From positions 49,767 through 113,766 of the forward strand of contig NZ_BDCD01000033.1 in assembly GCF_001613325.1 (NCBI RefSeq): a stretch of 64,000 bases of DNA, written 5' to 3'. Source of the DNA: Nocardia yamanashiensis NBRC 100130. Lineage in GTDB: Bacteria; Actinomycetota; Actinomycetes; Mycobacteriales; Mycobacteriaceae. The notes beneath the pieces are model-generated. The model had not been told where the DNA came from. It was given only the letters and a program-made list of their open reading frames with translations, and searched no databases. Below, piece after piece: positions 24,328 through 32,698 of this stretch (within the stretch, counting starts at the first letter, position 1; each line of letters starts with the position of its first letter). A program made the position numbers and the translations under genes.

Positions 24328-25977
24328 TCAATCGAGGAACGGCGCGAACGGTGGTACTTCGTCGGGATCGCAGTCGATCGATACGAATCGGGGACCGTTC
24401 CCGCCCGGCATGGTGAGTGCGTCGCGTAATTCGCCGAGGGTACGCACCGGGTAGCAGGGCAGCGTCGGGAACATTGCCGCCAGGCCCTCGGCGAGAAACG
24501 CCGGGTGGAACCGATTGCGGTCGTCGTGGTTTCGGCAGTACAGCCGGTCCCGGATGACGCACATGGCGTGGGCGTTGTTGTTGAGGACGATGAAGGTGAC
24601 GGGGAGGTCGTGTTCGACGGCGGTGTGAATCTCCATGCCGTGCATGAAGAATGAGCCGTCACCCGCCAGCACGTAGGTGGGGCGCGGGTCGGCGAAGGCC
24701 GCGCCGATGGCGGCCCCGAAGCTGTAGCCCATGCCGCCCATGCCCAGCGCCAGGCCGAAGCGGCCGTCGGCTGGGAGATCGAGGTAGTGGACGGCGGCCG
24801 CGCCGGTATTGCCCGCATCAGCGAAAACCGCACTCCCGGTGGGCAACAGCTCCGACAGGGCCGTCATCACTTCGCGATAGCGCAGGCCCGGTCCGGTCGC
24901 CGGAGGCGGTCGTAGCCGGGTTGCCGCAGTCGGCGAAGCGGGAGGCGTGGAAGCGGAAAGAGTCGGCGTGCGGATGCCGGTCTCTCGCATCAGGGCGGCG
25001 ATTGCGGGAAGCGTGGCGGCCAGGTCGGCACTGGTGGCGTGGATGCCGGGTGCGTAGGGGGGCAGCGAACCGATACTGGCGAGCGGGGTCTCGCCGAGCG
25101 CGATTCGTGCGGTCGCGGGGAATCGGGTGCCGACCAGCAAGCACAAGGCCGCCGAGCGAGCCGCCTCGATCACATCCGGGTGACCCATCATGCCAGCGAC
25201 ACCGAGATACCCGCGATCACGCGGGCCGTAGACATCCTTGGCGTCCGGTGTCACCGCGACCAGGGCGTGCAGGTCCGTGACCAGCTCACGCAGACCGTGA
25301 TGGGCGTTGTCACGAGCCACCTGATCGCCTGCGATCACCAGGACCTTCCCGCGCTCGCGCGCGCACCCCAATGCGGTGGCCACGGCGGCCAGGTCGTCGG
25401 CGTCGGGATCCATGGGGGTGAAGGGCGGCAGCCGCACCGGCCTCGAGTCGATGGCGGCTCGCTGTATGTCTTTGGGCAGCAACAGCACCGCCGGTCCACC
25501 GGCAAAGGCGGCTTCGACCGCGGCCGCGAACTGCCGGGGCAGGTCACGCACCTGATCGACGCGGGCGCAGTAGCGCGACACCGCGGTGAACAGTTGCACC
25601 GCGTCGATGCTGCCCGCTCGGCCGCTGGTGTCCTGAAAAGCGCCTAGCCCTTCCAGTTCTCGCGCCGGTTGCCCGACCAGTGCCAGTACCGGAACCTGTG
25701 AGGTGAACGACTCCGCCAGTCCGGCAACGAGATTCATCGCCCCGCCACCGGAGGTGGCGACGACGACGCCCAACCCGCCGGTGGCGCGGGCATACCCGTG
25801 GGCCATGGCGGTGGCAGCGAACTCGTGCTTGGCCACGACGCCCCGGACACCCGAGCGAGGGCGGGCCGCGGCATCGTAGATGTCCTCGATGTTCGCGCCG
25901 TCGACGCCGAATATGTGCTCGACACCCAGCTCGGCACAGCCTTGCACCAGGTAATCGGCCACACGCCAGTTTTCCAT
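24328..25977 (-). CDS. Thiamine-diphosphate-dependent enzyme, acetolactate-synthase-like
   Basis: 549 residues with the three-domain layout of the ALS/benzoylformate-decarboxylase group. The PYR-domain catalytic Glu is in KHEFAATAMAHGYAR (Glu52). The PP domain has GDGSFFMHGMEIHTAVEHDL then FIVLNNNAHAMC, the GDG...N(N) motif that binds Mg and the diphosphate. A Pro/Ala/Thr-rich linker near 335-365 separates the middle and C-terminal domains. It is unlikely to be the housekeeping acetolactate synthase, because no small subunit or ilvC follows. It is preceded by an SRPBCC-protein gene (78-nt gap), suggesting a dedicated two-step carboligation/cyclisation route. Confidence 0.88.
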   Translation of the reverse strand: MENWRVADYLVQGCAELGVEHIFGVDGANIEDIYDAAARPRSGVRGVVAKHEFAATAMAHGYARATGGLGVVVATSGGGAMNLVAGLAESFTSQVPVLALVGQPARELEGLGAFQDTSGRAGSIDAVQLFTAVSRYCARVDQVRDLPRQFAAAVEAAFAGGPAVLLLPKDIQRAAIDSRPVRLPPFTPMDPDADDLAAVATALGCARERGKVLVIAGDQVARDNAHHGLRELVTDLHALVAVTPDAKDVYGPRDRGYLGVAGMMGHPDVIEAARSAALCLLVGTRFPATARIALGETPLASIGSLPPYAPGIHATSADLAATLPAIAALMRETGIRTPTLSASTPPASPTAATRLRPPPATGPGLRYREVMTALSELLPTGSAVFADAGNTGAAAVHYLDLPADGRFGLALGMGGMGYSFGAAIGAAFADPRPTYVLAGDGSFFMHGMEIHTAVEHDLPVTFIVLNNNAHAMCVIRDRLYCRNHDDRNRFHPAFLAEGLAAMFPTLPCYPVRTLGELRDALTMPGGNGPRFVSIDCDPDEVPPFAPFLD

Positions 25978-26055
25978 TCCAGCCCTTCCGATCTCGAAGT
26001 TCCAGGGGTAGTCCTGGCTCGGCTCACCGCAGCTGGCGGAAGTCGTTCGGGGCGT

Positions 26056-26700
26056 TCAGTCGGTGAGCAAGTGCGGTCCGACTGACAGTTGACGGGAGTG
26101 TCGGTACTCGAGAATCGCCTTCAGGTTGTCCAGTTCGAGCCCGTGTCCCGGTCCGAAGATGCCCCACATATCGCCCACCCATTCGCTGCGGCCTGCCGGA
26201 GCTGTTTCCGGGTAGGGATTTTCGTTGTAGTACGGGTGGCGGCAGTTCGTCCACAGCACCACCGAGCCCGGCCGTCCGAGTACCACCTCGGCCGGGACGA
26301 CCCGCATCAGGTAGACCATCCAGAGATCGTCGCCCTGGTCCCAGGCGCAGTGATAGTCGACGGTCAGCGCTTCGCGATTCGCGACGACCCGCATGAAAAT
26401 CTTGGTCTCGGCGCCCAGGGTGTCGACGCCCTGGAAAACGCCCGGCGTAGCGGTCGGTTCGAAATCCCGTGTGCTGTAAGTCCACTCCGAAAGACTATGA
26501 ATATTCGAAAGATAGTCGAATACTTCTTGCGGCGGGCAATCGATATAACCCTGAACGGTGCAGTAGTCGCGATAGAAATCCTCGTAGACGTAGGCGGCCT
26601 GGGTGACCGCCGCACAGCGGGCCATCACTTCGCCGATGCCGACCTGTTCACCGCGGACCAAACCCGGAATGTCGAAAAGCTTTTGCTCGTCTATCTTCAT
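26056..26700 (-). CDS. SRPBCC-fold protein (cyclase/lipid-transfer type), probably leaderless mRNA
   Basis: 214 residues. YCTVQGYIDCPPQEVFDYLS then HSLSEWTYSTRDF is the typical opening of the SRPBCC (Bet v1/CoxG) fold; VYLMRVVPAEVVLGRPGSVV and NCRHPYYNENPYP follow. It is aromatic-rich, and such proteins bind or cyclise hydrophobic molecules. It is the first gene of a pair with the ThDP enzyme. The -10-like TAGCTT (26712-26707) ends only 6 nt before the ATG, so transcription would start at or near the A of the ATG with no leader. Exact chemistry is unknown. Confidence 0.75.
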   Translation of the reverse strand: MKIDEQKLFDIPGLVRGEQVGIGEVMARCAAVTQAAYVYEDFYRDYCTVQGYIDCPPQEVFDYLSNIHSLSEWTYSTRDFEPTATPGVFQGVDTLGAETKIFMRVVANREALTVDYHCAWDQGDDLWMVYLMRVVPAEVVLGRPGSVVLWTNCRHPYYNENPYPETAPAGRSEWVGDMWGIFGPGHGLELDNLKAILEYRHSRQLSVGPHLLTD

Positions 26701-26730
26701 GGCCCGAAGCTACACCCGCCGGGGGCGGCA

Positions 26731-26746
26731 TTCCCAAGCGTGGGAA
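26731..26746 (-). promoter_or_regulatory. Palindrome copy D: TTCCCA-AGCG-TGGGAA
   Basis: Perfect arms, 4-bp spacer. On the minus strand TGGGAA is followed after 18 bp by TAGCTT and then immediately by the SRPBCC start codon. This is the cleanest promoter layout of the set. Confidence 0.75.
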
Positions 26747-26938
26747 GGGGTGGTGGCCGTGGGCAGAGCAGCTGGATTACTGTCGCGCACACGTCAACCC
26801 GTCCCGGGCACGCAGGTGCCCTTATCGAAAAGCCGCATTCTCGAATGCAATTCGGCGAGCACCTCTGCGCTCGATGAGAATTCCTGCCCACGCCGGGCTG
26901 AAATTGCCTGCGAGACCCGAACTCCACAGGAGCTGTTC

Positions 26939-27571
26939 ATGAGCCCGTCCCTTACCGGCTTGCCCAGTGGCCACCAGACCATGCTGCTCGCGCATCGCGC
27001 GATGGTCACCGACCTACCCCGGATCGCCGCGGCTGCTTCACGTTTGGCGGAGAGCCCGGACTCGGATCGCGCTCGCGCTTTGAGCGCCTACATCGATCGG
27101 GTCCATGCGCTGATCCATCACCATCACGAGGGCGAGGATGCCTTCCTGTGGCCGCGTCTGCGCGGCCTGGGAGCCGACGAGGCCGCGCTCGCGCTGCTCA
27201 CGTCCGAACACGAGGAGCTGGACAAGTTCCTCGTGGAGTGGAGCCGGGTGGGCCGTGAACTGGCCACCGATCTCGGTGTCGCCGAAGAGCTGGCGCGCAT
27301 TACGACGGAAGTCCACTCTCGCTTGGTCGCCCACGCCGCAGACGAGGAAACGGAGTTGGCCGGCCGACTGGCCCCGGTCCTCGACAAATCGGTGTGGAAG
27401 GGTTTCGAAACCTATATGCGCAAAACGGCGCCGCTGTGGACACTGCGATTCATGCCGGCCTGGCTGCTGCTGGTCGCCGGCCCGGACGAATTGGCCGGGG
27501 TTCCCGCCCTGCCGGTAGCACGACTTTTTCGCGGCCGACTCGTCCGCACCCAGCAGGCGGCGCTCGGCTGA
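26939..27571 (+). CDS. Hemerythrin-domain (HHE) protein
   Basis: 210 residues from ATG 26939 with AGGAG about 7 nt upstream. Di-iron ligands of a hemerythrin-like four-helix bundle are visible: His in LLAHRAM (about 19), IHHHHEGEDAFLWPRL (about 60-75), SEHEELD (about 90) and VHSRLVAHAADEE (about 125-137). The C-terminal 50 residues hold a hydrophobic segment (MPAWLLLVAG). Hemerythrin domains bind oxygen or nitric oxide. The gene ends 50 nt before the conservon kinase, which carries a nitrate/nitrite-type sensor domain. Sensing of a nitrogen oxide or oxygen is therefore a reasonable guess. Confidence 0.88.
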   Translation: MSPSLTGLPSGHQTMLLAHRAMVTDLPRIAAAASRLAESPDSDRARALSAYIDRVHALIHHHHEGEDAFLWPRLRGLGADEAALALLTSEHEELDKFLVEWSRVGRELATDLGVAEELARITTEVHSRLVAHAADEETELAGRLAPVLDKSVWKGFETYMRKTAPLWTLRFMPAWLLLVAGPDELAGVPALPVARLFRGRLVRTQQAALG

Positions 27572-27621
27572 CTCGCGCGGGCAGTCACCAGATCGACTGA
27601 GAACAGAGAATTCGGTTCACT

Positions 27622-30237
27622 ATGCTTAAATTCCCTCGCAGGTTCAAAGTCACCCCGAGCGTTCGATTTCGTATTCTGTCGATCGCGCTCATCCCCAGTT
27701 TGTCATTGCTGGCTGTCGGTGGCGTGACAGCGGATTACTTTCTGCGCCAATCCCAATCGATTCAGGACTGGTCGGACGCGATCAACAAGACGGCCGGTCC
27801 CGCTTTGGAATTCGTCGAGGCGGTACAACAAGAGCGCAGCGCCAGCATGCTGGCGCTGGCGGGCGACCCGTCGGCCGCGGCGACACTCGGGCCGCAGCGC
27901 GCTCGGCTCGACGCCGCATTGCCGCCGATGATGGCGGCCGGCGACGACCTGATCAAGCTCTTCCAGGGCGAGGTGGGTGACGCCGTCGCCCAGATGCAGG
28001 CGACGTTCGGTCAGCTTCCGGTCATCCGCCAGCGCATCGAACTGGGCGCGGCCCCGATCGATGAGGTCTACGAGTACTACAACCGGGTCATCCAGACGGT
28101 CATCCTGGCGGGCCGGCTCGCCGCACGGACAGCCACGGTGCCGGAGGCCGCCAACGAGCAGGACACCGAGGTCGGCTTGTTCGCCACCGCCGAGGCGATG
28201 TCGCGCAGTTCGATCCTGGCCGCGAGCGCGACGTTCAAGGGCGGGTTCACCCCGGCACAGCAGGAGGAGTACTCCAAGCTGGTCGGTTTCTATCGCATCG
28301 AACTCGACAACCGGGTCACCCAGCTGACACCGGAGGAGACCGCGGGGTACACCGCCTTGGTCTCGAGCGCGGCTTGGCGGCAAATGGCCGCGCTGGAAAA
28401 AACACTGCTCCAGCGCACCGCGATTATGGCAACCCCGCCCGCCGCGGCGCCCGACGCCGGATCAACTCCGGCACCGGCGACGGCGACAGCGCCACTCCCG
28501 GCGGGCACGCCACCGCCCGCAACGACATCGGGAATGTCTGCGCCGCACGCCACCTCGCCGGTGACGTCGCCTAGCAGTAGCACCGAAGTCGGAGGTGCCC
28601 CGTCCGCCGCGAGTGGCGCGCCGGTCGCCGCGAGTTCGGCGATCGCGCCGCTGGCCGAATGGAAAGATGCGTCCGACCAGGTCAGTTCCCAGCTGCGCGG
28701 CATTTGGAGTTCGCACCTGCGCTATGCCGGCGTGGTCGCCGAAAAGGAAGGCAGCAGGCTTTCCCGTAAGTCGGTGCAGAACGGCCTGGCGGCCCTGACC
28801 TTGTCGGTGCTCGCGTTCATCGCCGCGATCCTGTTGTCGCAGCGTCTGATCCAGCGTTTGCGGCGGCTACGGGCCGAGACCCTCGCGATCAGCGAATCAC
28901 GGCTGCCCATGCTGATGAACCGGCTGCGTCGTACCGAAACCATCGATCTGGACAAGGAATTGCCGCGGCTGAACTTCGGCCGTGACGAAATCGGCCAGGT
29001 CGCAGCGGCTTTCGACCACGCACAGAAGGCCGCCACCACGGCCGCGGTGAACGAGGCGCAGACCCGCCAGGGCGTGCAGGCGGTGTTCGTGAACATCGCG
29101 CGCCGCAGCCAGACCACCATGCATCAGCTGCTGGGCATGCTGGAGCAGGCCGAGCACCGCCACGACGACCCGGACACGCTGAAGATGCTGTTCGAGTTCG
29201 ACAATCTGGCCACCCGGGCCCGGCGTAATGCCGAAAACCTGGTGATCCTGGGCGGCGAGCAGCCCGGACGGCAGTGGCGTAACCCGGTACCGCTGCACGA
29301 TCTGGTGCGCAGCGCCGTGACCGAGACCGAGCACTACTCCCGGGTCCAGATGGTGCGGCTGCCCAATGTGCCGGTGGTCGGTTCCGTCGTGGCCGACCTC
29401 ATCCATCTCATCGCCGAACTCATCGACAATGCCGCCACCTTCTCCCCGCCGCAGACCCGCGTGGAAATCTCCGGCGAGCTGGGCGGGGCCGGACTGATCA
29501 TCGAGATCTCCGACCTGGGCATCGGCCTGGGTCGGACCGAGATCGCGCGGATCAACGAAACACTCGCTGATCCACCGGATTTCAGCATCTCGACCTTGTC
29601 CTCGGATTCACGACTGGGCTTGTTCGTGGTGGGCCAGCTGGCCAAGCGTCATCAGGTCGCGGTGCGGCTGACCGAATCCGACTATGGCGGCATCCGCAGT
29701 GTCGTGCGGTTGCCGTACGAACTGGTGGTCGTCGACCAGGACGAACTGCCGACGCCCGCCGGCGCGATCGCCATCGACCGCGAGAAGCCGCGATCCGGGG
29801 CGCACCGCCTCGACCGTGAACCCGAACGGCCCGAGCTGAGTTCGCCGCGCCGACCGGCGCGGGTGTCGCTGGCCAAGCAGCCGGCTCCCCGGGCCGAAGA
29901 GCCGACGCCCATCGACGATCCGGACAGCTTCCGGCAGCGGCCGATGACCGCAGCCTGGGGCGAGAGCGCAAGTTCCGGCGAATACGTGCCGGATGATGTG
30001 GACGCTCCGCGCTTGCCGCAGCGCAAACGGCAGACCGCGGCCGCCGCGCCGCCCATCGCGCCGATGCCTGACAGCCATCCGAGCGTGCGCATCCAGCGAG
30101 ATCGGGTCTCGGGGCAGGGCCGGCCCTCCGATCTGTGGACCGCGCTGCAGGCCGGCACCAAACTCGGCCGCTCGGGTGTGCCAGTGGGCTCGCCGGGTGA
30201 ATCCATGTCCGACAACGAAAGACAGTGGAATGACTGA
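27622..30237 (+). CDS. cvnA: CvnA-type sensor histidine kinase with NIT domain
   Basis: 871 residues. TM1 is at about 18-40. An extracytoplasmic NIT (nitrate/nitrite-sensing) domain spans about 50-260, beginning FVEAVQQERSASMLALAG. An Ala/Pro/Thr-rich linker covers about 270-340 and TM2 about 388-410. A HAMP-like stretch and a coiled helix with NIARRSQTTMHQLLGMLEQAE (about 490-510) follow. The HATPase_c domain has the N-box ELIDNAATFSPP (about 600), SDLGIGLG (about 632) and LGLFVVGQLAKRH (about 664). The last 170 residues are disordered and charged. This is the CvnA architecture of Streptomyces conservons. Its 3' end overlaps the roadblock gene by 8 nt. Confidence 0.95.
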   Translation: MLKFPRRFKVTPSVRFRILSIALIPSLSLLAVGGVTADYFLRQSQSIQDWSDAINKTAGPALEFVEAVQQERSASMLALAGDPSAAATLGPQRARLDAALPPMMAAGDDLIKLFQGEVGDAVAQMQATFGQLPVIRQRIELGAAPIDEVYEYYNRVIQTVILAGRLAARTATVPEAANEQDTEVGLFATAEAMSRSSILAASATFKGGFTPAQQEEYSKLVGFYRIELDNRVTQLTPEETAGYTALVSSAAWRQMAALEKTLLQRTAIMATPPAAAPDAGSTPAPATATAPLPAGTPPPATTSGMSAPHATSPVTSPSSSTEVGGAPSAASGAPVAASSAIAPLAEWKDASDQVSSQLRGIWSSHLRYAGVVAEKEGSRLSRKSVQNGLAALTLSVLAFIAAILLSQRLIQRLRRLRAETLAISESRLPMLMNRLRRTETIDLDKELPRLNFGRDEIGQVAAAFDHAQKAATTAAVNEAQTRQGVQAVFVNIARRSQTTMHQLLGMLEQAEHRHDDPDTLKMLFEFDNLATRARRNAENLVILGGEQPGRQWRNPVPLHDLVRSAVTETEHYSRVQMVRLPNVPVVGSVVADLIHLIAELIDNAATFSPPQTRVEISGELGGAGLIIEISDLGIGLGRTEIARINETLADPPDFSISTLSSDSRLGLFVVGQLAKRHQVAVRLTESDYGGIRSVVRLPYELVVVDQDELPTPAGAIAIDREKPRSGAHRLDREPERPELSSPRRPARVSLAKQPAPRAEEPTPIDDPDSFRQRPMTAAWGESASSGEYVPDDVDAPRLPQRKRQTAAAAPPIAPMPDSHPSVRIQRDRVSGQGRPSDLWTALQAGTKLGRSGVPVGSPGESMSDNERQWND

Positions 30238-30634
30238 TCAGTACGCCAAGTTCAACTGGATTCTGGACGATCTGGCGGGCCGGCTCAAAGGCGTTCGCTA
30301 TGTCGTCATGCTGTCCAACGACGGCCTGATGCTGGGGCACTGCGCGGAGATCTCCCGCGACGACGGCGAGCGCTTCAGCGCCATGGCCTCCGCGCTGCAC
30401 AGTCTGGGAGCAAGTGCCGGAAGGCAATTCGCGGTCGGCGATCTGCAACAGGTGATGGTCGAGCTCGAAGAGGCCATGTTGTTCGTGACCTCGGCCGGGC
30501 CCAATGCCAGCCTGGCGGTGCTGGGTGAGGCGAACGCGGACTGGGGTTCGGTGGCGCACGAGATGAACCTGACCGTGCAGCGCATGGGAACCTGGCTGTC
30601 CGCGCCGCCGCGCCACAGCAACCACACTCTATGA
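30230..30634 (+). CDS. cvnB: CvnB, roadblock/LC7-domain protein
   Basis: 134 residues. FNWILDDLAGRLKGVRYVVM then LSNDGLMLGHCAEISRDDGE is the standard start of a roadblock/LC7 domain, which covers nearly the whole chain. In conservons CvnB works with CvnD, as roadblock proteins commonly act as partners of small Ras-like GTPases. ATG 30230 lies inside the kinase gene (8-nt overlap), so translation is coupled. Confidence 0.95.
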   Translation: MTDQYAKFNWILDDLAGRLKGVRYVVMLSNDGLMLGHCAEISRDDGERFSAMASALHSLGASAGRQFAVGDLQQVMVELEEAMLFVTSAGPNASLAVLGEANADWGSVAHEMNLTVQRMGTWLSAPPRHSNHTL

Positions 30635-30646
30635 TCGACCGCCGCC

Positions 30647-31039
30647 ATGGATCGGGAACGGGACGACATCTACTACGACGAAGCGGCCGGTCCACTGGTG
30701 CGCTTGTACGGGGTGACGCGCGGGCGCACCAGCGATGTGCGGCCCGAGCTGAGCATGATCACGATCGTGGTGGCGGTCGAGGGTGCGGCGGATCCACGAC
30801 TGCACCGGATGGACCCGGAGTACGAGCGCATCGTGGAGCTGTCGCGGCACCCCCGGGCCATCGCGGAGATCTCGGCTCGGGTCGGGCTGCCGCTGCGGGT
30901 GACCCGAATTCTGATCGGCGACCTGATCGCGGACGGCTACCTGAGCATCAGTTCGGCGCGCGCCCGGCACGCCGTCAACGACAAGAACGACACCGCCGAT
31001 CTGCTAAGGGCGATACGTGATGGCCTACTCAAACTCTGA
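30647..31039 (+). CDS. cvnC: CvnC, DUF742 protein
   Basis: 130 residues. GPLVRLYGVTRGRTSDVRPE near the N-terminus and a winged-helix-like C-terminal half (YERIVELSRHPRAIAEISAR, LPLRVTRILIGDLIADGYL) define DUF742. The second part resembles a DNA-binding or protein-docking winged helix. It starts 12 nt after cvnB and overlaps the GTPase gene by 20 nt. Confidence 0.95.
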   Translation: MDRERDDIYYDEAAGPLVRLYGVTRGRTSDVRPELSMITIVVAVEGAADPRLHRMDPEYERIVELSRHPRAIAEISARVGLPLRVTRILIGDLIADGYLSISSARARHAVNDKNDTADLLRAIRDGLLKL

Positions 31040-31658
31040 CATCGTGCAACCGACGGGGATCACCTCGGCGAAGATTCTGGTCGCGGGCGGCTTCGGGGTG
31101 GGCAAAACCACCCTGGTCGGCGCGGTCAGCGAGATCGCGCCGCTGTCCACCGAGGAGACGATCAGCGCCTCCAGCGCAGGGGTGGACGACCTCTCCGGGG
31201 TGGAGTCGAAGGCGACCACCACCGTGGCGCTCGACTTCGGGCGGATCACGGTGAATCCCAAGCTGATCCTCTATTTGTTCGGCACACCCGGCCAGGAGCG
31301 GTTCCGGTTCTTCTGGGACGAGTTGACGGCGGGAGCCCTGGGCGCGGTCGTCCTGATCGACCCGCGACGCCTGGATATTTCGTTCGCCAGTATCGACTAC
31401 TTCGAGCGCCGGAATCTGCCGTTCGTGGTCGGGGTCAACTACTTCGACGGCGGTCACCGATATCGGTTGTCCGATCTGCGGGCCGCGCTCGACCTGGACG
31501 AGCGGGTGCCGCTGCGGTACTGCGATGCGCGAAATCGCGATTCCTGCAAACAGATTCTCGTCGGACTGACCGAGTATCTCCTCACCCGGCTGGAAGATGT
31601 TCCGGAGCAGCTGGGTCCCGCCACCCCGGCGCTGCCGGCCGTCCGATCGGATCGTTGA
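31020..31658 (+). CDS. cvnD: CvnD, small Ras-like GTPase of the conservon
   Basis: 212 residues from ATG 31020. The P-loop is GGFGVGKTTL (about 23-32). The switch region contains TTTVALDFGRI (about 64-74), the G3-like motif is LFGTPGQERFRF (about 85-96), and VNYFDGG near 140 occupies the usual NKxD position with a changed sequence. The DxxG motif is altered to GTPG, as in other CvnD/DUF-type GTPases. It probably switches in response to CvnA/CvnB. The stop codon overlaps a possible TTG start of the next gene by 4 nt. Confidence 0.95.
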   Translation: MAYSNSDIVQPTGITSAKILVAGGFGVGKTTLVGAVSEIAPLSTEETISASSAGVDDLSGVESKATTTVALDFGRITVNPKLILYLFGTPGQERFRFFWDELTAGALGAVVLIDPRRLDISFASIDYFERRNLPFVVGVNYFDGGHRYRLSDLRAALDLDERVPLRYCDARNRDSCKQILVGLTEYLLTRLEDVPEQLGPATPALPAVRSDR

Positions 31659-32698
31659 TCGATGTGAGCGTCACAGTGAGCCTGGCCGATGTCTCCAGTT
31701 ACCGGCCCGGAAAACCCATATCCGCCCAGCATTACGCGCATGCGCACGCCAGCGTGGGCGCGGCTTCGGCGGTGATGTTCGATCCGCCGCGCTTCCGGCA
31801 CCACGTCGGCCCGGGGGAGACCCCGGCCGATATGGCCGAACGGGCGCTCGCGCCCCTGCTCGCCCGGCACGGGCGGGAGTTCCTGCGCGAAGTGGATGTG
31901 CTCATCGTGCACACCCAACTACCCGAGACCTGGTTCGCCGGCAATGGTGGCGAGGTCGCCACCCGCTTCGGCATCGAGCCGGAATGGCTCATCGATCTCG
32001 CCAACGGTGGCTGCGCCAGCTTCGTCCATGCGCTCAAGCTCGCGCGGGAGATCCTGTGCGGCACCGCGGCCCGCAGTGCCCTTGTGGTCACCGTGACCAA
32101 CACGGCCGGTCAGATCTTCGACCAGCCTGGGGTGCGGACCATGCCGCAGGGCGCGATTCCGGGCGACGGCGCGGGGGTCGCGTGGCTGATCAAATCGGAT
32201 CGGTCGCCGATTCTCGATATCGAGGCCCGGCACCTGCCCCGGTACGCCGGTGAGATGACCTCGATCTCCGACCCGCCGCGGCGCTATTGGGAGCCTGGCG
32301 CGGGAGAGCATCATCTCGGTTTCACCGAATCGAATGTCGCGGCGGTCCTCGAACGCGGCAACCGTATCGTGCCGGAGGTGGTCCGCGCTGTCTGCGCGCG
32401 AATCGACGTGCGGCCCAACGCACTCGGCCTGTTGGTGACGAATCAGCCCAATCGCCGGTTCCTCCGCAACTGGCACGAGGCCCTCGAACTGCCCGCCGAC
32501 CGGCACCCCGACACGTTCGAGGAATGCGGAAACCTGTTCGCCACCGCCATGCCGTTGACCTTCGATCACGCGGTGTCCACGGGGCTGGTGCCGAGGGGCA
32601 GCGTGGTGGTGTTCGCGGGGTTCGCGCACGCGGGAGACTTCGCGGGCGCGGCGGCCATACGCTGGGACGGACGGTATTCCAGGGGGCACGAGTCATGA
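31655..32698 (+). CDS. KAS III-like (thiolase-fold) enzyme encoded within the conservon operon
   Basis: 347 residues from TTG 31655, which overlaps the cvnD stop (TTGA); GTG 31664 is an alternative. The fold is that of 3-oxoacyl-ACP synthase III: MAERALAPLLARHG, VDVLIVHTQLPET (about 81-92) and the active Cys in DLANGGCASFVHALKLA (Cys120). The His of the usual HQAN motif is replaced: TNQPNRR (about 262-268) has Asn263. The final Asn is kept in CGNLFATAMPL (Asn293). A Cys-Asn-Asn set suggests acyl transfer or condensation without the normal decarboxylating His. Its role in a conservon operon is not described to my knowledge. Confidence 0.82.
   Translation: MIDVSVTVSLADVSSYRPGKPISAQHYAHAHASVGAASAVMFDPPRFRHHVGPGETPADMAERALAPLLARHGREFLREVDVLIVHTQLPETWFAGNGGEVATRFGIEPEWLIDLANGGCASFVHALKLAREILCGTAARSALVVTVTNTAGQIFDQPGVRTMPQGAIPGDGAGVAWLIKSDRSPILDIEARHLPRYAGEMTSISDPPRRYWEPGAGEHHLGFTESNVAAVLERGNRIVPEVVRAVCARIDVRPNALGLLVTNQPNRRFLRNWHEALELPADRHPDTFEECGNLFATAMPLTFDHAVSTGLVPRGSVVVFAGFAHAGDFAGAAAIRWDGRYSRGHES

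Noticed and set aside
29993..30229. Upstream extension of the roadblock protein frame
   Set aside because: The added residues overlap the kinase coding sequence and do not match roadblock proteins; ATG 30230 gives the family N-terminus.
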